Counted from the first letter of the stretch, positions 1 to 7,731 are shown. The stretch is DNA of 38,690 nt from a virus (IMGVR_UViG_3300037587_000213:1-38690), one strand, 5' to 3'. Program-made: numbers and translations. Notes: generated by a model from the sequence alone, not told the origin.

Positions 1-127
1 GCTATTCTTTCCCATACCTCAACAGTTAACTCTTCGCCAACTTGTCCTCCTTCTACTAATTCACGATAATGGCAATGCGGGCATTTAAATTCCATATCAC
101 TATCCTTCATCTTTCCCCTCCTGTTTT
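1..127. repeat. Terminal direct repeat, contig circular overlap
   Basis: Bases 1-127 are identical to bases 38564-38690. A perfect 127-bp end overlap is the usual sign of a circular (or circularly permuted) phage genome assembled with a 127-mer, so it is probably not a biological terminal repeat. The gene starting at 38673 begins inside the second copy, and the gene ending at 107 ends inside the first, joined by an ATGA overlap, so coding continues smoothly across the join. Confidence 0.93.
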
Positions 128-304
128 AAACCGTAGACCGCAGTACGGACAAAAGTAAATAACCCACGCCGCTTGCTCGTATTTTGGAGCAAAAACCCAA
201 TCACCTTCACGATCACAATATATCTCTACGTCCGGCCCCCACTTAACGGTTCCAATTCCACTTTCTAATAACCAGTCTCTACCTTCTTCGCATATATGTT
301 TCAT
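107..304 (-). CDS. Small zinc-ribbon protein
   Basis: A 65-residue protein of unknown function. The C-terminus carries a single CPYCGLRF knuckle, typical of half a zinc ribbon; an additional Cys lies near residue 5 and another near residue 30. The ATG at 304 is chosen over an in-frame GTG at 316 because GGAGG sits five bases upstream of it. Its TGA overlaps the ATG of the next gene across the contig join (107-110, equal to 38670-38673), so it is translationally coupled to that gene. It belongs to operon C. Likely an early phage accessory protein; nothing points to a specific target. Confidence 0.75.
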   Translation of the reverse strand: MKHICEEGRDWLLESGIGTVKWGPDVEIYCDREGDWVFAPKYEQAAWVIYFCPYCGLRFKTGGER

Positions 305-316
305 AATATCCTCCAC

Positions 317-423
317 AATCCCCTGTAACGTCTTTTAGCTCTCTACCCTACCCGATATACCTATTTACTGTTTTACTCGGCTCTACCGTAACCCTGCCTC
401 GCGTGCATGGAAGATAGAGGGGC
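317..423. other. Non-coding gap in operon C
   Basis: About 107 bases between two operon C genes. The minus strand holds only an 11-codon ATG frame and no convincing gene, promoter or terminator. Confidence 0.5.
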
Positions 424-564
424 CTACGAGTACCATAAATACCATATCAGCAATATCCACCCGATAGGAGTACCCATTAAGGCTATCACGATAATAAATA
501 CGGTGCCGAGTAAGGCCGACGCTATTATTCCTAACCACGCGCCGATTTCTTTAAGTACGTCCAT
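424..564 (-). CDS. 46-residue membrane protein
   Basis: A short hydrophobic protein, beginning MDVLKEIGAWLGII and ending in WYLWYS. It has a hydrophobic helix at about residues 9-28 and a second aromatic-rich segment at about 32-44, so it probably spans the inner membrane once or twice. Its ATG shares a TAATG overlap with the stop of the DnaC-like gene and has an AGGAGG about eight bases upstream. No family recognised. It lies in the replication operon, far from the lysis genes, so a holin role is less likely than superinfection exclusion or host takeover, but this is a guess. Confidence 0.65.
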   Translation of the reverse strand: MDVLKEIGAWLGIIASALLGTVFIIVIALMGTPIGWILLIWYLWYS

Positions 565-1439
565 TATCCTTTCCTCCTATGGCTATCCCAATTAAACCGT
601 ATATCCTGGCCTCCGCCGGCGTACCGATCAAGTATGCGAGGGCCAAGGAGCTTATCAACGGCCGCCTTGTCCGCGTTACCACAGATTATCGTGGGCTTAA
701 GCGCGGCATAGCGCGTGTCGAATATGTCTGTAAGGGCCTTAAGTTCAAAAGCTGTCTCGCTCTGTACGCCCAGTTCGTCGATTACGAGTATATCCGGGTC
801 GGTATAGACCTTGACTTGTTTCATAAGACTGCGCGCCGGATCGTTCCGGGCGTCGTTAATCTCATTGAAAATATGCCAACACCGTGTATATAGCGGCGTG
901 TAGCCCTTCTTAAGTGCGTCGTTCATGGAAGCCGTGGCGAGGTGAGTCTTACCGTTCCCGTTATTGCCGCGCATCAAGAGTCCCGGCCCGGCCTCGGTTA
1001 AAGGCTTAGATAAAAAGGCGCTCACGATCTGTAAGGCTTTCTTCTGGCCATCGTTCTCGGCCCAGTAGGTATCGAGCGTGCAGTCCTTGAACATCGGCGG
1101 TATCTCGGCGGCAATGATTCTACTTTTAAGGCTTTCTTCTGCCCGGCGCGCCTTACGAGCCTCGGTACGGACTTTTTCATCTTTCTTTTCTTGTTCAAAC
1201 ACCTTTGATTCATCTTTACGGCATAGCGAACAAGAGAGCATATCCTTACCGCCGGGTATAGGGTTCTTTATTACATCAAACCGCTGGCCTTTATGTATAA
1301 GACAGCCCTTTTCTATAGCCTTATCGCGGATAACTTTACCCTCGGCGTTTTTCTTGGCGTCCTCGGCTTGCATCTTCGCAACCGTCTTATCAAGATTAGA
1401 AGGCTGGGGCGTCATAGTCTGGCTCTTTGGTTCCGGCAT
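564..1439 (-). CDS. DnaC-like helicase loader, AAA+ ATPase
   Basis: A 291-residue protein. Residues 1-110 are a charged, coiled region with a CSLC pair (about 70-73). An IstB/DnaC-type AAA+ domain follows, with Walker A GNNGNGKT at about 158-165 and Walker B ILVIDE at about 217-222. The C-terminal GPRILDRYAGGG segment fits the sensor/arginine region of loaders. Proteins of this family load the host replicative helicase DnaB onto the phage origin. The gene directly follows the O-like initiator and overlaps it by 44 bases, the classic lambda O/P or DnaD/DnaC arrangement. A GGAGG six bases before the ATG supports the start. The phage has no helicase or polymerase gene, so it likely recruits the host replisome through this pair. 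Confidence 0.88.
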   Translation of the reverse strand: MPEPKSQTMTPQPSNLDKTVAKMQAEDAKKNAEGKVIRDKAIEKGCLIHKGQRFDVIKNPIPGGKDMLSCSLCRKDESKVFEQEKKDEKVRTEARKARRAEESLKSRIIAAEIPPMFKDCTLDTYWAENDGQKKALQIVSAFLSKPLTEAGPGLLMRGNNGNGKTHLATASMNDALKKGYTPLYTRCWHIFNEINDARNDPARSLMKQVKVYTDPDILVIDELGVQSETAFELKALTDIFDTRYAALKPTIICGNADKAAVDKLLGPRILDRYAGGGQDIRFNWDSHRRKG

Positions 1440-2115
1440 TACTACCTCCGTCTTTTAATGGGAATATTCCGCGCCACGATCGCTCGGTGGATTGGTCGAG
1501 TATCTTTCCAACATCGACGCCCTCTTTTTTAAAGGCTTCGAGTTTTTCAATAATAAGTTCCATAGCCCTATCCGTTAATGGAGCTTTTATTCTTTTTCTC
1601 ATATCTGTAAATCCCTTCCAAGCGTCTTTAGGAATCCAAGAAGGAATCTCTATATCTTTCTTCTTATCATTCTTTTCATTCTTCTCATTCTTGTTTATAG
1701 TGTCGGTACTCTGTGGCTTTCTTGTGGCTTTCGTGTCTGCGGTATAGTTCTGGCTTTCGTAGTTCTTAGGGTTCTGATAATACTCGTAATTACATATAGT
1801 TATAAGTAATCCCCGTGTGGTCTTCCTTGTGGCTATCATCGTGGCTTTCTTTAACACCTTCATAGCTTTTTCGCAGTCCCACTTCGAGTAGGTCATTTTA
1901 CGCCATCCGACCATCCAATGTAGAGCGTCACGGATATCATTGTAAGTACATAAAACCTCACCCCGGTTGTACGTCTGGCCGTGTTTTTTTACGGTCTTAT
2001 GGTTGGCCTCTTTAAGTAGCCAGTCCCATATTTCCCTGACGTGAGGTGGCGCGTGTGCGATCTCACTATCTTGGATGCACCGCGCCTTTAAATAATATCC
2101 GCCCTTAATTCTCAA
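1396..2115 (-). CDS. O-like replication initiator (replisome organiser)
   Basis: A 239-residue protein. The N-terminal GGYYLKARCIQDSEIAH is typical of phage replisome organisers: a winged-helix DNA-binding domain fills roughly residues 1-110. A polar, Asn/Lys-rich linker (about 125-155) and a helical C-terminal domain (PSWIPKDAWKGF onward) that probably contacts the helicase loader follow. I place the start at a TTG at 2115, which overlaps the stop of the ASCH gene (TTGA) and has GAGG eight bases upstream; a GTG at 2145 is possible but would overlap more. The phage origin may lie inside the gene, as in lambda O, though I see no clear iteron array. Confidence 0.78.
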   Translation of the reverse strand: MRIKGGYYLKARCIQDSEIAHAPPHVREIWDWLLKEANHKTVKKHGQTYNRGEVLCTYNDIRDALHWMVGWRKMTYSKWDCEKAMKVLKKATMIATRKTTRGLLITICNYEYYQNPKNYESQNYTADTKATRKPQSTDTINKNEKNEKNDKKKDIEIPSWIPKDAWKGFTDMRKRIKAPLTDRAMELIIEKLEAFKKEGVDVGKILDQSTERSWRGIFPLKDGGSNAGTKEPDYDAPAF

Positions 2116-2867
2116 CCGACCATCCTCTTGAAAGTTATTACCCACACCCAGGGGTTCTTATCCCAACCGAGGCCGCGCTTCTTATAGACGGAGTCCCAAA
2201 GGATATGAAAAGCTCTCTGTGCTGTCTCATAAACATAACCGTGGTCAATGCTATGCCGGTATCCACTATGCCCTACACCTAAACCATCGTGATACAATAT
2301 ACCCTCTGCCATAGCATCCTCTGCATTTATCCCCTGCACCCTCTCTACCCGGATGTCCGTTATCTCAAGGACTGTACGGCAAGCCCAACGCGGCATATGG
2401 ATGGAGGGACGTTTATTCCACCAATAAGGAATATCCGTATGTATGTTTGCCGAGCCTCTTCTATCTTCAAGAGCCTCTTCTGTAGACGGGGCTTTATCTG
2501 TTGCTATATATTGCACGCGGTCTATAGGAAAACCGTCAGGCCATGCTTCTGGCTTTAGGGATACTCGGTGGCCACAATCTTTTATAGCCCATGTCTCGCG
2601 TACCCATAAAACATCACCGACGACACCGAAGGGGCACTCGAATAATGAGGCAATATTTGTCTTCTTATTCTTTAAAGAGGCAACCGTAACATCATGTGCG
2701 TTCTTGGCGCGAGAGGCTGTTTCCGTAACAAAGATGTCGAACACTTCCCAATCGTCAGGGCTCTCGTTCACCTTCTTTAAGCCGTCAAGCCTCCGCGTTT
2801 GGTCTTTCCGACCCTCGCGCTCAGCTCTCACCATAGTGGTATTGAATAGTACGCCGGTCTCTTTCAT
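2112..2867 (-). CDS. ASCH-domain phage protein
   Basis: A 251-residue protein that matches a widespread phage family with an ASCH (PUA-like) fold. Diagnostic segments are TTMVRAEREGRKDQTRR at the N-terminus, GDVLWVRETWA mid-protein, RPSIHMPRWACR, and the terminal NPWVWVITFKR. ASCH domains are thought to bind RNA or modified nucleotides, but this phage family has no settled function. It is the first gene of operon C, directly behind structured leader RNA C, with AAGGAGGG before the ATG, so it should be among the first proteins made. A role in RNA or nucleotide handling during takeover is an inference from the fold. Confidence 0.82.
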   Translation of the reverse strand: MKETGVLFNTTMVRAEREGRKDQTRRLDGLKKVNESPDDWEVFDIFVTETASRAKNAHDVTVASLKNKKTNIASLFECPFGVVGDVLWVRETWAIKDCGHRVSLKPEAWPDGFPIDRVQYIATDKAPSTEEALEDRRGSANIHTDIPYWWNKRPSIHMPRWACRTVLEITDIRVERVQGINAEDAMAEGILYHDGLGVGHSGYRHSIDHGYVYETAQRAFHILWDSVYKKRGLGWDKNPWVWVITFKRMVG

Positions 2868-2885
2868 AATCCCTCCTTAAAATAA

Positions 2886-2983
2886 AGAACCCCCACCGTG
2901 TTATCCAATCTGCGAGAGAGGGCTTTCGGTGAGGGTTCTGATTCCCCAAAGGGAAACTCTATTAAATTGTAAGCCTCACTCGC
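2886..2983 (-). ncRNA. Structured leader RNA C (candidate pseudoknot/attenuator)
   Basis: Read on the minus strand from the predicted +1 (about 2983). P1 5' strand 2983-2971 (GCGAGTGAGGCTT) pairs with 2925-2912 (AAGCCCTCTCTCGC) with one U/U mismatch and one bulged C. Hairpin P2 UUCCC/GGGAA is at 2955-2942. P3 5' strand 2939-2927 (AGAACCCTCACCG) pairs with 2898-2886 (CGGTGGGGGTTCT), 13 bp with one G-U. The 3' strand of P1 lies inside the P3 loop, so P1 and P3 would form an H-type pseudoknot or compete. P3 is followed by TTTATTTT, so it could also terminate transcription. The same order of elements occurs at 9898-10006. No known riboswitch class is recognised. Confidence 0.6.
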
Positions 2984-2989
2984 ATTATT

Positions 2990-3018
2990 AATCTATCAAA
3001 TCACGCCGTGTCTGTCAA
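2990..3018 (-). promoter_or_regulatory. Sigma70-type promoter of operon C
   Basis: TTGACA at 3018-3013, 17-base spacer, then TAGATT at 2995-2990 preceded by TGA (extended -10, TGN). The predicted start lies at about 2983, exactly the first base of leader RNA C. The -35 box begins two bases after the stop codon of the last operon B gene (3021-3023). Confidence 0.72.
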
Positions 3019-3020
3019 GA

Positions 3021-3281
3021 CTATTCGCCGGGCCACGTAAAACTAAAAGGCTTAAGGCGGTTGAGTAGTTTCGAGTTACACTTTATGAGATACTGCAAGT
3101 TCGGGGTCTGCTTCCTATCGAGCATGTCGATATACCAGGCGAGCTTCTCTACCACGTCGTTTCTTAGGATGGTAAGGTCAAAGAAAAACTGATAGCGTTC
3201 TTTTCTTGTGCGTTCATGGTCTTCGCGCTCGTTCTTCAACTGCTCCCTGAGCCTTTTTATTATTTTCTTATCGTCTTTCAT
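3021..3281 (-). CDS. Hypothetical coiled-coil protein
   Basis: An 86-residue, highly charged protein (KIIKRLREQLKNEREDHERT) whose first 35 residues are predicted coiled coil; the rest is helical and ends SFTWPGE. No family recognised. It is the last gene of operon B, one base after the RusA stop, and its TAG lies right next to the operon C promoter. Its role could be in the recombination complex encoded around it, but nothing in the sequence proves that. Confidence 0.6.
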   Translation of the reverse strand: MKDDKKIIKRLREQLKNEREDHERTRKERYQFFFDLTILRNDVVEKLAWYIDMLDRKQTPNLQYLIKCNSKLLNRLKPFSFTWPGE

Positions 3282-3282
3282 C

Positions 3283-3645
3283 TTACGCCTCCTCTATAGT
3301 TATAACCGTCTCGTTCTTGTCGTGTCCTTCGACCACCTCTACATAATGACCCTTGACGTATTTAGTATTGTCGTCGGGAAGGATGCCTTGTTTTACAAGG
3401 CCGTCTTCTGCGAGCTTCGCCGCCGTAGCCCAGTTTATTGAGTCCCGGCCCCTCCTGTCTTTAAAGTATGTTATCGTACTGATCTTAACGGGAAACTTGG
3501 TTATCGGTTTTATCTTGTCCTGCTTACATACCAACCACACTTCTTTGCGCCAAGCGTCCTTTGCTTTCTTACGCTCACTCCAATGCTTACCGGCGTACCA
3601 GTCGTTCAGGGAGGGGGCGGTTATGGGGATGGTGAGGGTGATCAT
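3283..3645 (-). CDS. rusA: RusA-family Holliday junction resolvase
   Basis: A 120-residue protein, the usual RusA length. RusA dimers cut Holliday junctions and branched DNA formed in replication and recombination. Acidic residues of the active site are visible: Asp68 in DRRGRDSINW, Asp81 in AEDGLVKQG and Asp91-Asp92 in LPDDN. The second Asp of the Escherichia coli D-x-D pair is Ile70 here (DSIN), a deviation I believe occurs in some phage homologues. Start chosen at the ATG at 3645, which overlaps the preceding stop (ATGA) with GGAAGG upstream; a GTG 15 bases further upstream is less likely. Fits with Rad52-like, SSB and NinB genes in the same operon. Confidence 0.88.
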   Translation of the reverse strand: MITLTIPITAPSLNDWYAGKHWSERKKAKDAWRKEVWLVCKQDKIKPITKFPVKISTITYFKDRRGRDSINWATAAKLAEDGLVKQGILPDDNTKYVKGHYVEVVEGHDKNETVITIEEA

Positions 3646-4478
3646 TTGTAATCCTTCCACGGAACGCTCTTAAATATAGCCTTATGATTTACCCACCTGG
3701 CAAAGCGTTTCTGGTAGGGGTCTTTCTTGTTAAAGGCCATCACAAAGGGATCCACACCCAAGGCCCGAAGTTTCTCTACACGATAAAGGTCTTCTTCCGG
3801 TGTGCTGTCATATCCTATAAGAACGTAAACCATTATCTTCCATGCCTTGAGGCCATACTTAATTGCGGTATTAAGTCCAGCGAGAATTGCTTTCTCGTCA
3901 TTTACCGAATCCCAGGCAAAGTGTACCTGACCATCCCACCGAGTACGCGCCAAGGCTTCGGAACGTTCCTGATTTATTAATCGTAGGTCGAAGCCGCTTA
4001 TATCCTTGAACTTAAGGTCTGCCTCCCATATCTCTCCGAAGGTCTCGCGCCAACGCGGATCCTCAAAGGTGTTATTATTGAGTAACGCGATCTTCTTAAA
4101 CTTCTTATCGTGGAAAGACCATATTGAGTGGTGATCTGTAGACTCGTTCATATCCTTAACCTTGCAAAATTCACATCCTCGATGGCAAGCTCTATAAGTA
4201 TAACCGAGTGAATAATCCATATCATAAAGGTCATAATCTGGACGGCAAATATCAATCTCTTTAGGAAGTCGTATTGCAGGGTCAACCCCTGGGCCTCCAA
4301 GTACATCTGCAATCGGCTTATGGGTCTTTTCAAAAAGAATCGAAGCATAAGTTTTATGAGCAGGCATGAGAGGCATATTAAGTATCACCGTATCACCCAT
4401 AATTTTATGATATGTCGATATCTTCATGGCCGCGAGGTTTGGCATCTTACTGTCCGGCGTGAGGATCGAGACCTTCAC
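3642..4478 (-). CDS. Radical SAM protein of operon B
   Basis: A 278-residue protein with a CxxxCxxC motif (Cys98, Cys102, Cys105 in ACHRGCEFCKV) that ligates the 4Fe-4S cluster used to cleave S-adenosylmethionine. The N-terminal ~80 residues (MKVSILTPDSKMPN start) resemble the cobalamin-binding-like half seen in some radical SAM proteins, but I see no DxHxxG motif, so no B12 binding is claimed. No SPASM cysteines follow. The start is a GTG at 4478 overlapping the previous stop (GTGA) behind GGAGGGGG. Substrate unknown. Neighbours are a 45-residue Cys protein, a DNA methyltransferase and RusA, so nucleic acid or small-protein modification are both possible. Confidence 0.78.
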   Translation of the reverse strand: MKVSILTPDSKMPNLAAMKISTYHKIMGDTVILNMPLMPAHKTYASILFEKTHKPIADVLGGPGVDPAIRLPKEIDICRPDYDLYDMDYSLGYTYRACHRGCEFCKVKDMNESTDHHSIWSFHDKKFKKIALLNNNTFEDPRWRETFGEIWEADLKFKDISGFDLRLINQERSEALARTRWDGQVHFAWDSVNDEKAILAGLNTAIKYGLKAWKIMVYVLIGYDSTPEEDLYRVEKLRALGVDPFVMAFNKKDPYQKRFARWVNHKAIFKSVPWKDYK

Positions 4479-4612
4479 TCTCCCCCTCCTATCGGCTCGC
4501 AATCTTTATGCCAGTAATTATATTTAATAGGATAACCCTTACCTTTACATGACGCCCATTGAATATACCACTCATCACCCTTGATCTCTTTTAGGCATAT
4601 TCCGCATTTCAT
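4475..4612 (-). CDS. 45-residue Cys-rich protein
   Basis: A small protein (MKCGICLKEIKGDEWYIQW start) with a CGIC pair near the N-terminus and Cys/His residues (SCKG, HKDCE) later, consistent with one zinc site. AGGAGA sits nine bases before the ATG, and its TGA overlaps the GTG start of the radical SAM gene, so the two are translationally coupled. It could be a metal-binding partner or a substrate of that enzyme; coupling is seen, function is inferred. Confidence 0.65.
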   Translation of the reverse strand: MKCGICLKEIKGDEWYIQWASCKGKGYPIKYNYWHKDCEPIGGGE

Positions 4613-4650
4613 CGGGTTGTCTCCTGTGTTGTAGGTGACTCGGCAGTTAG

Positions 4651-5406
4651 TCATATCAGCCTATCCTCGGTTTCTTCTATGCGCTTCTTGGCTATCTTGA
4701 AATAATCTTTGTCAAGTTCAATGCCGATAAAATCTCTCTTAAGATTCTTACACGCCACACCTGTCGTGCCAGAGCCCATAAAAGGATCAAGAATAACATC
4801 GCCCTTATTAGACCAACTTAATATATGGTCTTTAGCTAATTGTTCCGGGAAAGGTGCTGGATGATTTTGCTTTATATCTCCGGCGTACTGCCAGATATTT
4901 GGTAATTTACCCCCACCTATATTATATGTGCCTTTAGTTATAGTGCCATTTCTACCCCTGCGAGAAGTTTTAGCTGTCTTACCAGTTTTAGGGTAAGTTC
5001 TTATAACTCCTTTATCAGGCATACCTTTTGAGAATACAAACATATATTCAAAAGACCCACCGTATCGGTGTGCTTTATGGGGTAGACCAGAGCCAAATTT
5101 TTGGTATATCATAGTGTCATGTAAGTTGAATCCGCAATCCATAGCGTATAGTGCCTGTTTAAAAGAGGTTCCAGTTTCACTGCCTTTTATCGTGGCATCT
5201 CCTACAACCCATACGACAACACCGTTTTCTTTCGTTACCCTATATAACTCAGCTAATACTTCCACCCAAACACGCGCCCCCCATTGGTCGTTATTGCCAT
5301 TGTAAGCCCGTAAATTATCATAAGGAGGACTCGTCACGATTAAATCTATAGAGGCATCGGGCATCTCTTTCATAAACTCTAAGCAATCACCTTGTAATAG
5401 TCCCAT
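4651..5406 (-). CDS. DNA methyltransferase, N4-cytosine/N6-adenine, beta class
   Basis: A 251-residue enzyme. Catalytic motif IV TSPPY is at residues 25-29 and the SAM-binding motif I DPFMGSGTTG at 207-216; motif IV before motif I defines the beta class of amino-methyltransferases. SPPY leans to N4-cytosine but N6-adenine cannot be excluded. It transfers a methyl group from SAM to a short DNA target, probably protecting phage DNA from host restriction. The ATG at 5406 is chosen because GGAGGTGTTGAG precedes it; the frame stays open upstream but that part is antisense-like and basic. No cognate restriction gene is present, so it is an orphan. Confidence 0.9.
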   Translation of the reverse strand: MGLLQGDCLEFMKEMPDASIDLIVTSPPYDNLRAYNGNNDQWGARVWVEVLAELYRVTKENGVVVWVVGDATIKGSETGTSFKQALYAMDCGFNLHDTMIYQKFGSGLPHKAHRYGGSFEYMFVFSKGMPDKGVIRTYPKTGKTAKTSRRGRNGTITKGTYNIGGGKLPNIWQYAGDIKQNHPAPFPEQLAKDHILSWSNKGDVILDPFMGSGTTGVACKNLKRDFIGIELDKDYFKIAKKRIEETEDRLI

Positions 5407-5407
5407 C

Positions 5408-5620
5408 TCAACACCTCCTATCCCTATATCCCATCGTGTGTTCTTGCGCCTTGTGCTTCCAACAATCTTCACTCTTCTTCGCTTCCACAACGTCCCTCTC
5501 CAACCTCTCGATGACCGCCGTCGTCCCCTCTGTATCGTATAGATTCCTGATACCCCAGGTAACGTTAGCAAGGGCAAAGGCGAGGAGGAAAACAACGGCG
5601 TATCGGTCGAGGGCGGTCAT
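5408..5620 (-). CDS. Small membrane-anchored protein
   Basis: A 70-residue protein with an N-terminal membrane segment (about residues 7-23, AVVFLLAFALANVTWG) and a charged helical tail (TAVIERLERDVVEAKKSEDC). The layout resembles a short i-spanin, but it sits in the DNA metabolism operon and not with the lysis genes, so I leave it as unknown. Its TGA lies one base before the methyltransferase ATG. Confidence 0.6.
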   Translation of the reverse strand: MTALDRYAVVFLLAFALANVTWGIRNLYDTEGTTAVIERLERDVVEAKKSEDCWKHKAQEHTMGYRDRRC

Positions 5621-5622
5621 AA

Positions 5623-5919
5623 CTACCGTTTGCTTACTCTAAGAATCGGCGGGTCATCCTGCTTAAGTTCCATAACATGTGTAATATTATCAAACTCTGG
5701 CACGCTTTCTTTTGTGAGCTTTTCAAAATGCTCCCATGCCTTCTTTGTGTCTTGAAGTTGTCGCGCCTTGGCCTCTATGAGATCCTCTAATAATGCGCGT
5801 AGAGCGGTATTCTTCATAAGAGCCGTGACATAAGGAGCATCAATCAATCTGCTTACCGGTATCTCTATTGGAAGCGAAGTTTCTTTCTTTTTTGTTTTCT
5901 TTACTATTTTCTTAGCCAT
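5623..5919 (-). CDS. Hypothetical Lys-rich protein
   Basis: A 98-residue protein with a basic N-terminal tail (MAKKIVKKTKKKE) and a helical body (ALRALLEDLIEAKARQL). AAGGAGG precedes the start. No family recognised; the basic tail could bind nucleic acid. Confidence 0.55.
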   Translation of the reverse strand: MAKKIVKKTKKKETSLPIEIPVSRLIDAPYVTALMKNTALRALLEDLIEAKARQLQDTKKAWEHFEKLTKESVPEFDNITHVMELKQDDPPILRVSKR

Positions 5920-5939
5920 TAGAACCTCCTTGTTTAAGG

Positions 5940-6191
5940 TTAAAACGCCAACATCCTACGCTCGGTTATCCTCCGTTTATTCTTGGTCATACCTTTATAC
6001 CGGGTTTCTATGCGATAACCGAACTTCTTGGTAAGCAAGTGTACTGTCTTGGTTTCGCACAGATCGTTTGTAGCGCGTGCAATGGCTCCCGTGGTATGCC
6101 ACACACCATCACAAAGGTAGTCTATCATCTTCTGTAGACGTGGTGTTATCTGTGTAGGGTTATGACTTCTCTTCTTACTCATGGTCGGCAT
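5940..6191 (-). CDS. Small winged-helix-like protein
   Basis: An 83-residue basic protein. Residues 16-50 (RLQKMIDYLCDGVWHTTGAI) look like the first helices of a winged helix-turn-helix as in small phage regulators. GGGAGG six bases before the ATG supports the start, which overlaps NinB by 17 bases. It could regulate an operon or assist the recombination proteins. Confidence 0.55.
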   Translation of the reverse strand: MPTMSKKRSHNPTQITPRLQKMIDYLCDGVWHTTGAIARATNDLCETKTVHLLTKKFGYRIETRYKGMTKNKRRITERRMLAF

Positions 6192-6591
6192 GGCGTTCCT
6201 CCCTTTTACTTAGAGCTTCGTAGTAAGTATCCGCAGGATGCGGCAGATTCAACCCTAACTCCGTTGCGGCGAATATCTCTATCTGGTTCAGGTAGTCCGT
6301 GAACTCCTTGACATTCAGAGACGACGTGGACTTAGCCGACACGATCTTACGTCCACCCCACTCTACCGTTACCGGGGGCAGAAACTTAAGTGCCAAGACC
6401 ATGTGCATCTCGTCACGAAAGTATCCGAGCTTCTCACCGATGCCGGTAATCCACATCCAGTAAAGAGAGTTCTGGGAGAGACTACGGTTGCGCTTATACT
6501 TCTTTACCGTCACGACCCATTTTATATCAGGGTCGAGAGCGCGTATCTCTTCCACCATTTCCTCTCTGGTCTCGTCGTTATGGACTATCAT
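6175..6591 (-). CDS. ninB: NinB/Orf recombination mediator
   Basis: A 138-residue protein matching lambda NinB (Orf), which helps recombinase or annealing proteins to load on SSB-coated DNA. Family features include the KRNRSLSQNSLYWMWITGIG segment, the middle KFLPPVTVEWGG and a C-terminal helix LPHPADTYYEALSK. The ATG overlaps the SSB stop (TAATG). Position directly behind SSB and a Rad52-type protein fits its known role. Confidence 0.85.
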   Translation of the reverse strand: MIVHNDETREEMVEEIRALDPDIKWVVTVKKYKRNRSLSQNSLYWMWITGIGEKLGYFRDEMHMVLALKFLPPVTVEWGGRKIVSAKSTSSLNVKEFTDYLNQIEIFAATELGLNLPHPADTYYEALSKREERHADHE

Positions 6592-7001
6592 TAGAAGGGT
6601 ATATCCTCCATATCAGGCACATCGTCCGCCGGAGGGTCTATCTCCGAGCTTGTATTCGACGGCGCATCGTCTTTGTTGCCGAGCATTTGCATCTGATTAG
6701 CTACAATCTCGGTTGTCCACCTATTGATGCCGTCCTTATCTTCCCACTTACGGGTTTGAATTCTACCCTCTATATAGACCTGTTTGCCCTTGTGAAGATA
6801 ATCGCCACATACTTTAGCAAGGTTACCGAAGACCACGATCTTATGCCACTCGGTCTTCTCCTGCCTCTGGCCGTCCTTGTCCTTCCAGTTCTCGCTCGTC
6901 GCCACGGTGAAGTTCGCAACGGCCGCCCCACTTGGCGCATAACGGACTTCGGGGTCGCCTCCGAGTCTTCCAATAAGTAGTGCCTTATTTACACCTGACA
7001 T
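6591..7001 (-). CDS. ssb: Single-stranded DNA-binding protein
   Basis: A 136-residue SSB. The OB fold runs from [20 protein letters not shown] to about residue 108, with [14 protein letters not shown] and [16 protein letters not shown] as core strands. A disordered linker then leads to the acidic tip DMEDIPF, the bacterial-type tip that docks partner proteins. It coats ssDNA during replication and annealing. It follows the Rad52-like gene by one base and is coupled to NinB. Confidence 0.95.
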   Translation of the reverse strand: MSGVNKALLIGRLGGDPEVRYAPSGAAVANFTVATSENWKDKDGQRQEKTEWHKIVVFGNLAKVCGDYLHKGKQVYIEGRIQTRKWEDKDGINRWTTEIVANQMQMLGNKDDAPSNTSSEIDPPADDVPDMEDIPF

Positions 7002-7002
7002 T

Positions 7003-7731
7003 TTACTCTCCTCCTTCTATGTTTGCTTTACGCATATCTTTGGCTACACTTAGCTCGTTCTGCTGTTCTTCGGATAAGAGCTGTATGGCCTCCCAATTAT
7101 TCTTCCATACTGTCTTAAGAGCATTTAGTGTTTCAGCTCCCTTAATTGCGGTCATTATTGCAGTCATCATATCCTCGGTTGTGGTTTGGCTAACCGAATT
7201 ACCATTTTCTTTAGAACCTTGCTCTCCCTTTGGCAACGCCCACTTCGGTAACTGCGGAGGCGTCCACTTGAAGTAATGAATTTTTTTCTTGTCCACCTTA
7301 TCCTTAAACGAACCATCAAGCTCTCCGCCTTCTGATACTTTAGCCCAGTTCTCTTTAATGTTATAAAGGTAGCGGCCGATACCCCACTGAACTCCTGCTC
7401 TCTTCATAGAACCTGATAGACCGCCCTTCACCGCATCAATGGCTGTCTTCTCCGCACCGTCCCATTTTGTAATCCATTCGCCGTTAATACGGATAGAGAT
7501 ACCACAAAGAGTACCACCTTCGGGGGCAGGGGCGTATTCATTGCGCCAGTTTTCAGGACCGCACACTTCGTCAAGCCTATCCATGATAGCTCGGTTGGTA
7601 ATATAGACCAAGCACTTCGCCCAAATAGCTTTATCCCTCTTAAATCCTGCGCTCTGTATCCGCCACTCTACATCAAAGAGGCTGAACGGGTCCTTTAACT
7701 TTTCAAGCTCCATCTTCTTCTCTTCGCTCAT
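7003..7731 (-). CDS. Rad52/22-type single-strand annealing protein
   Basis: A 242-residue protein resembling the Rad52/Rad22 superfamily found in phages. The core covers about residues 15-140, with [20 protein letters not shown], the GIGRYLYNI motif and the [15 protein letters not shown] helix typical of the fold. A low-complexity linker and a helical tail ([16 protein letters not shown]) follow. Such proteins form rings and anneal complementary ssDNA in phage recombination and end repair. GGAGG six bases upstream supports the ATG. With SSB, NinB and RusA it makes a complete annealing-resolution set; no RecE/Exo-type exonuclease was found nearby. Confidence 0.87.
   Translation of the reverse strand: MSEEKKMELEKLKDPFSLFDVEWRIQSAGFKRDKAIWAKCLVYITNRAIMDRLDEVCGPENWRNEYAPAPEGGTLCGISIRINGEWITKWDGAEKTAIDAVKGGLSGSMKRAGVQWGIGRYLYNIKENWAKVSEGGELDGSFKDKVDKKKIHYFKWTPPQLPKWALPKGEQGSKENGNSVSQTTTEDMMTAIMTAIKGAETLNALKTVWKNNWEAIQLLSEEQQNELSVAKDMRKANIEGGE

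Noticed and set aside
407-595. Plus-strand 62-codon frame
   Set aside because: Antisense to the 46-residue membrane protein, which has an SD and a TAATG overlap; the plus frame has neither.
2886-2983. Known riboswitch or HDV-like ribozyme for the leader RNAs
   Set aside because: No signature of SAM, preQ1, purine, glycine, THF or B12 classes; the order of helices does not match the double pseudoknot of HDV-like ribozymes.
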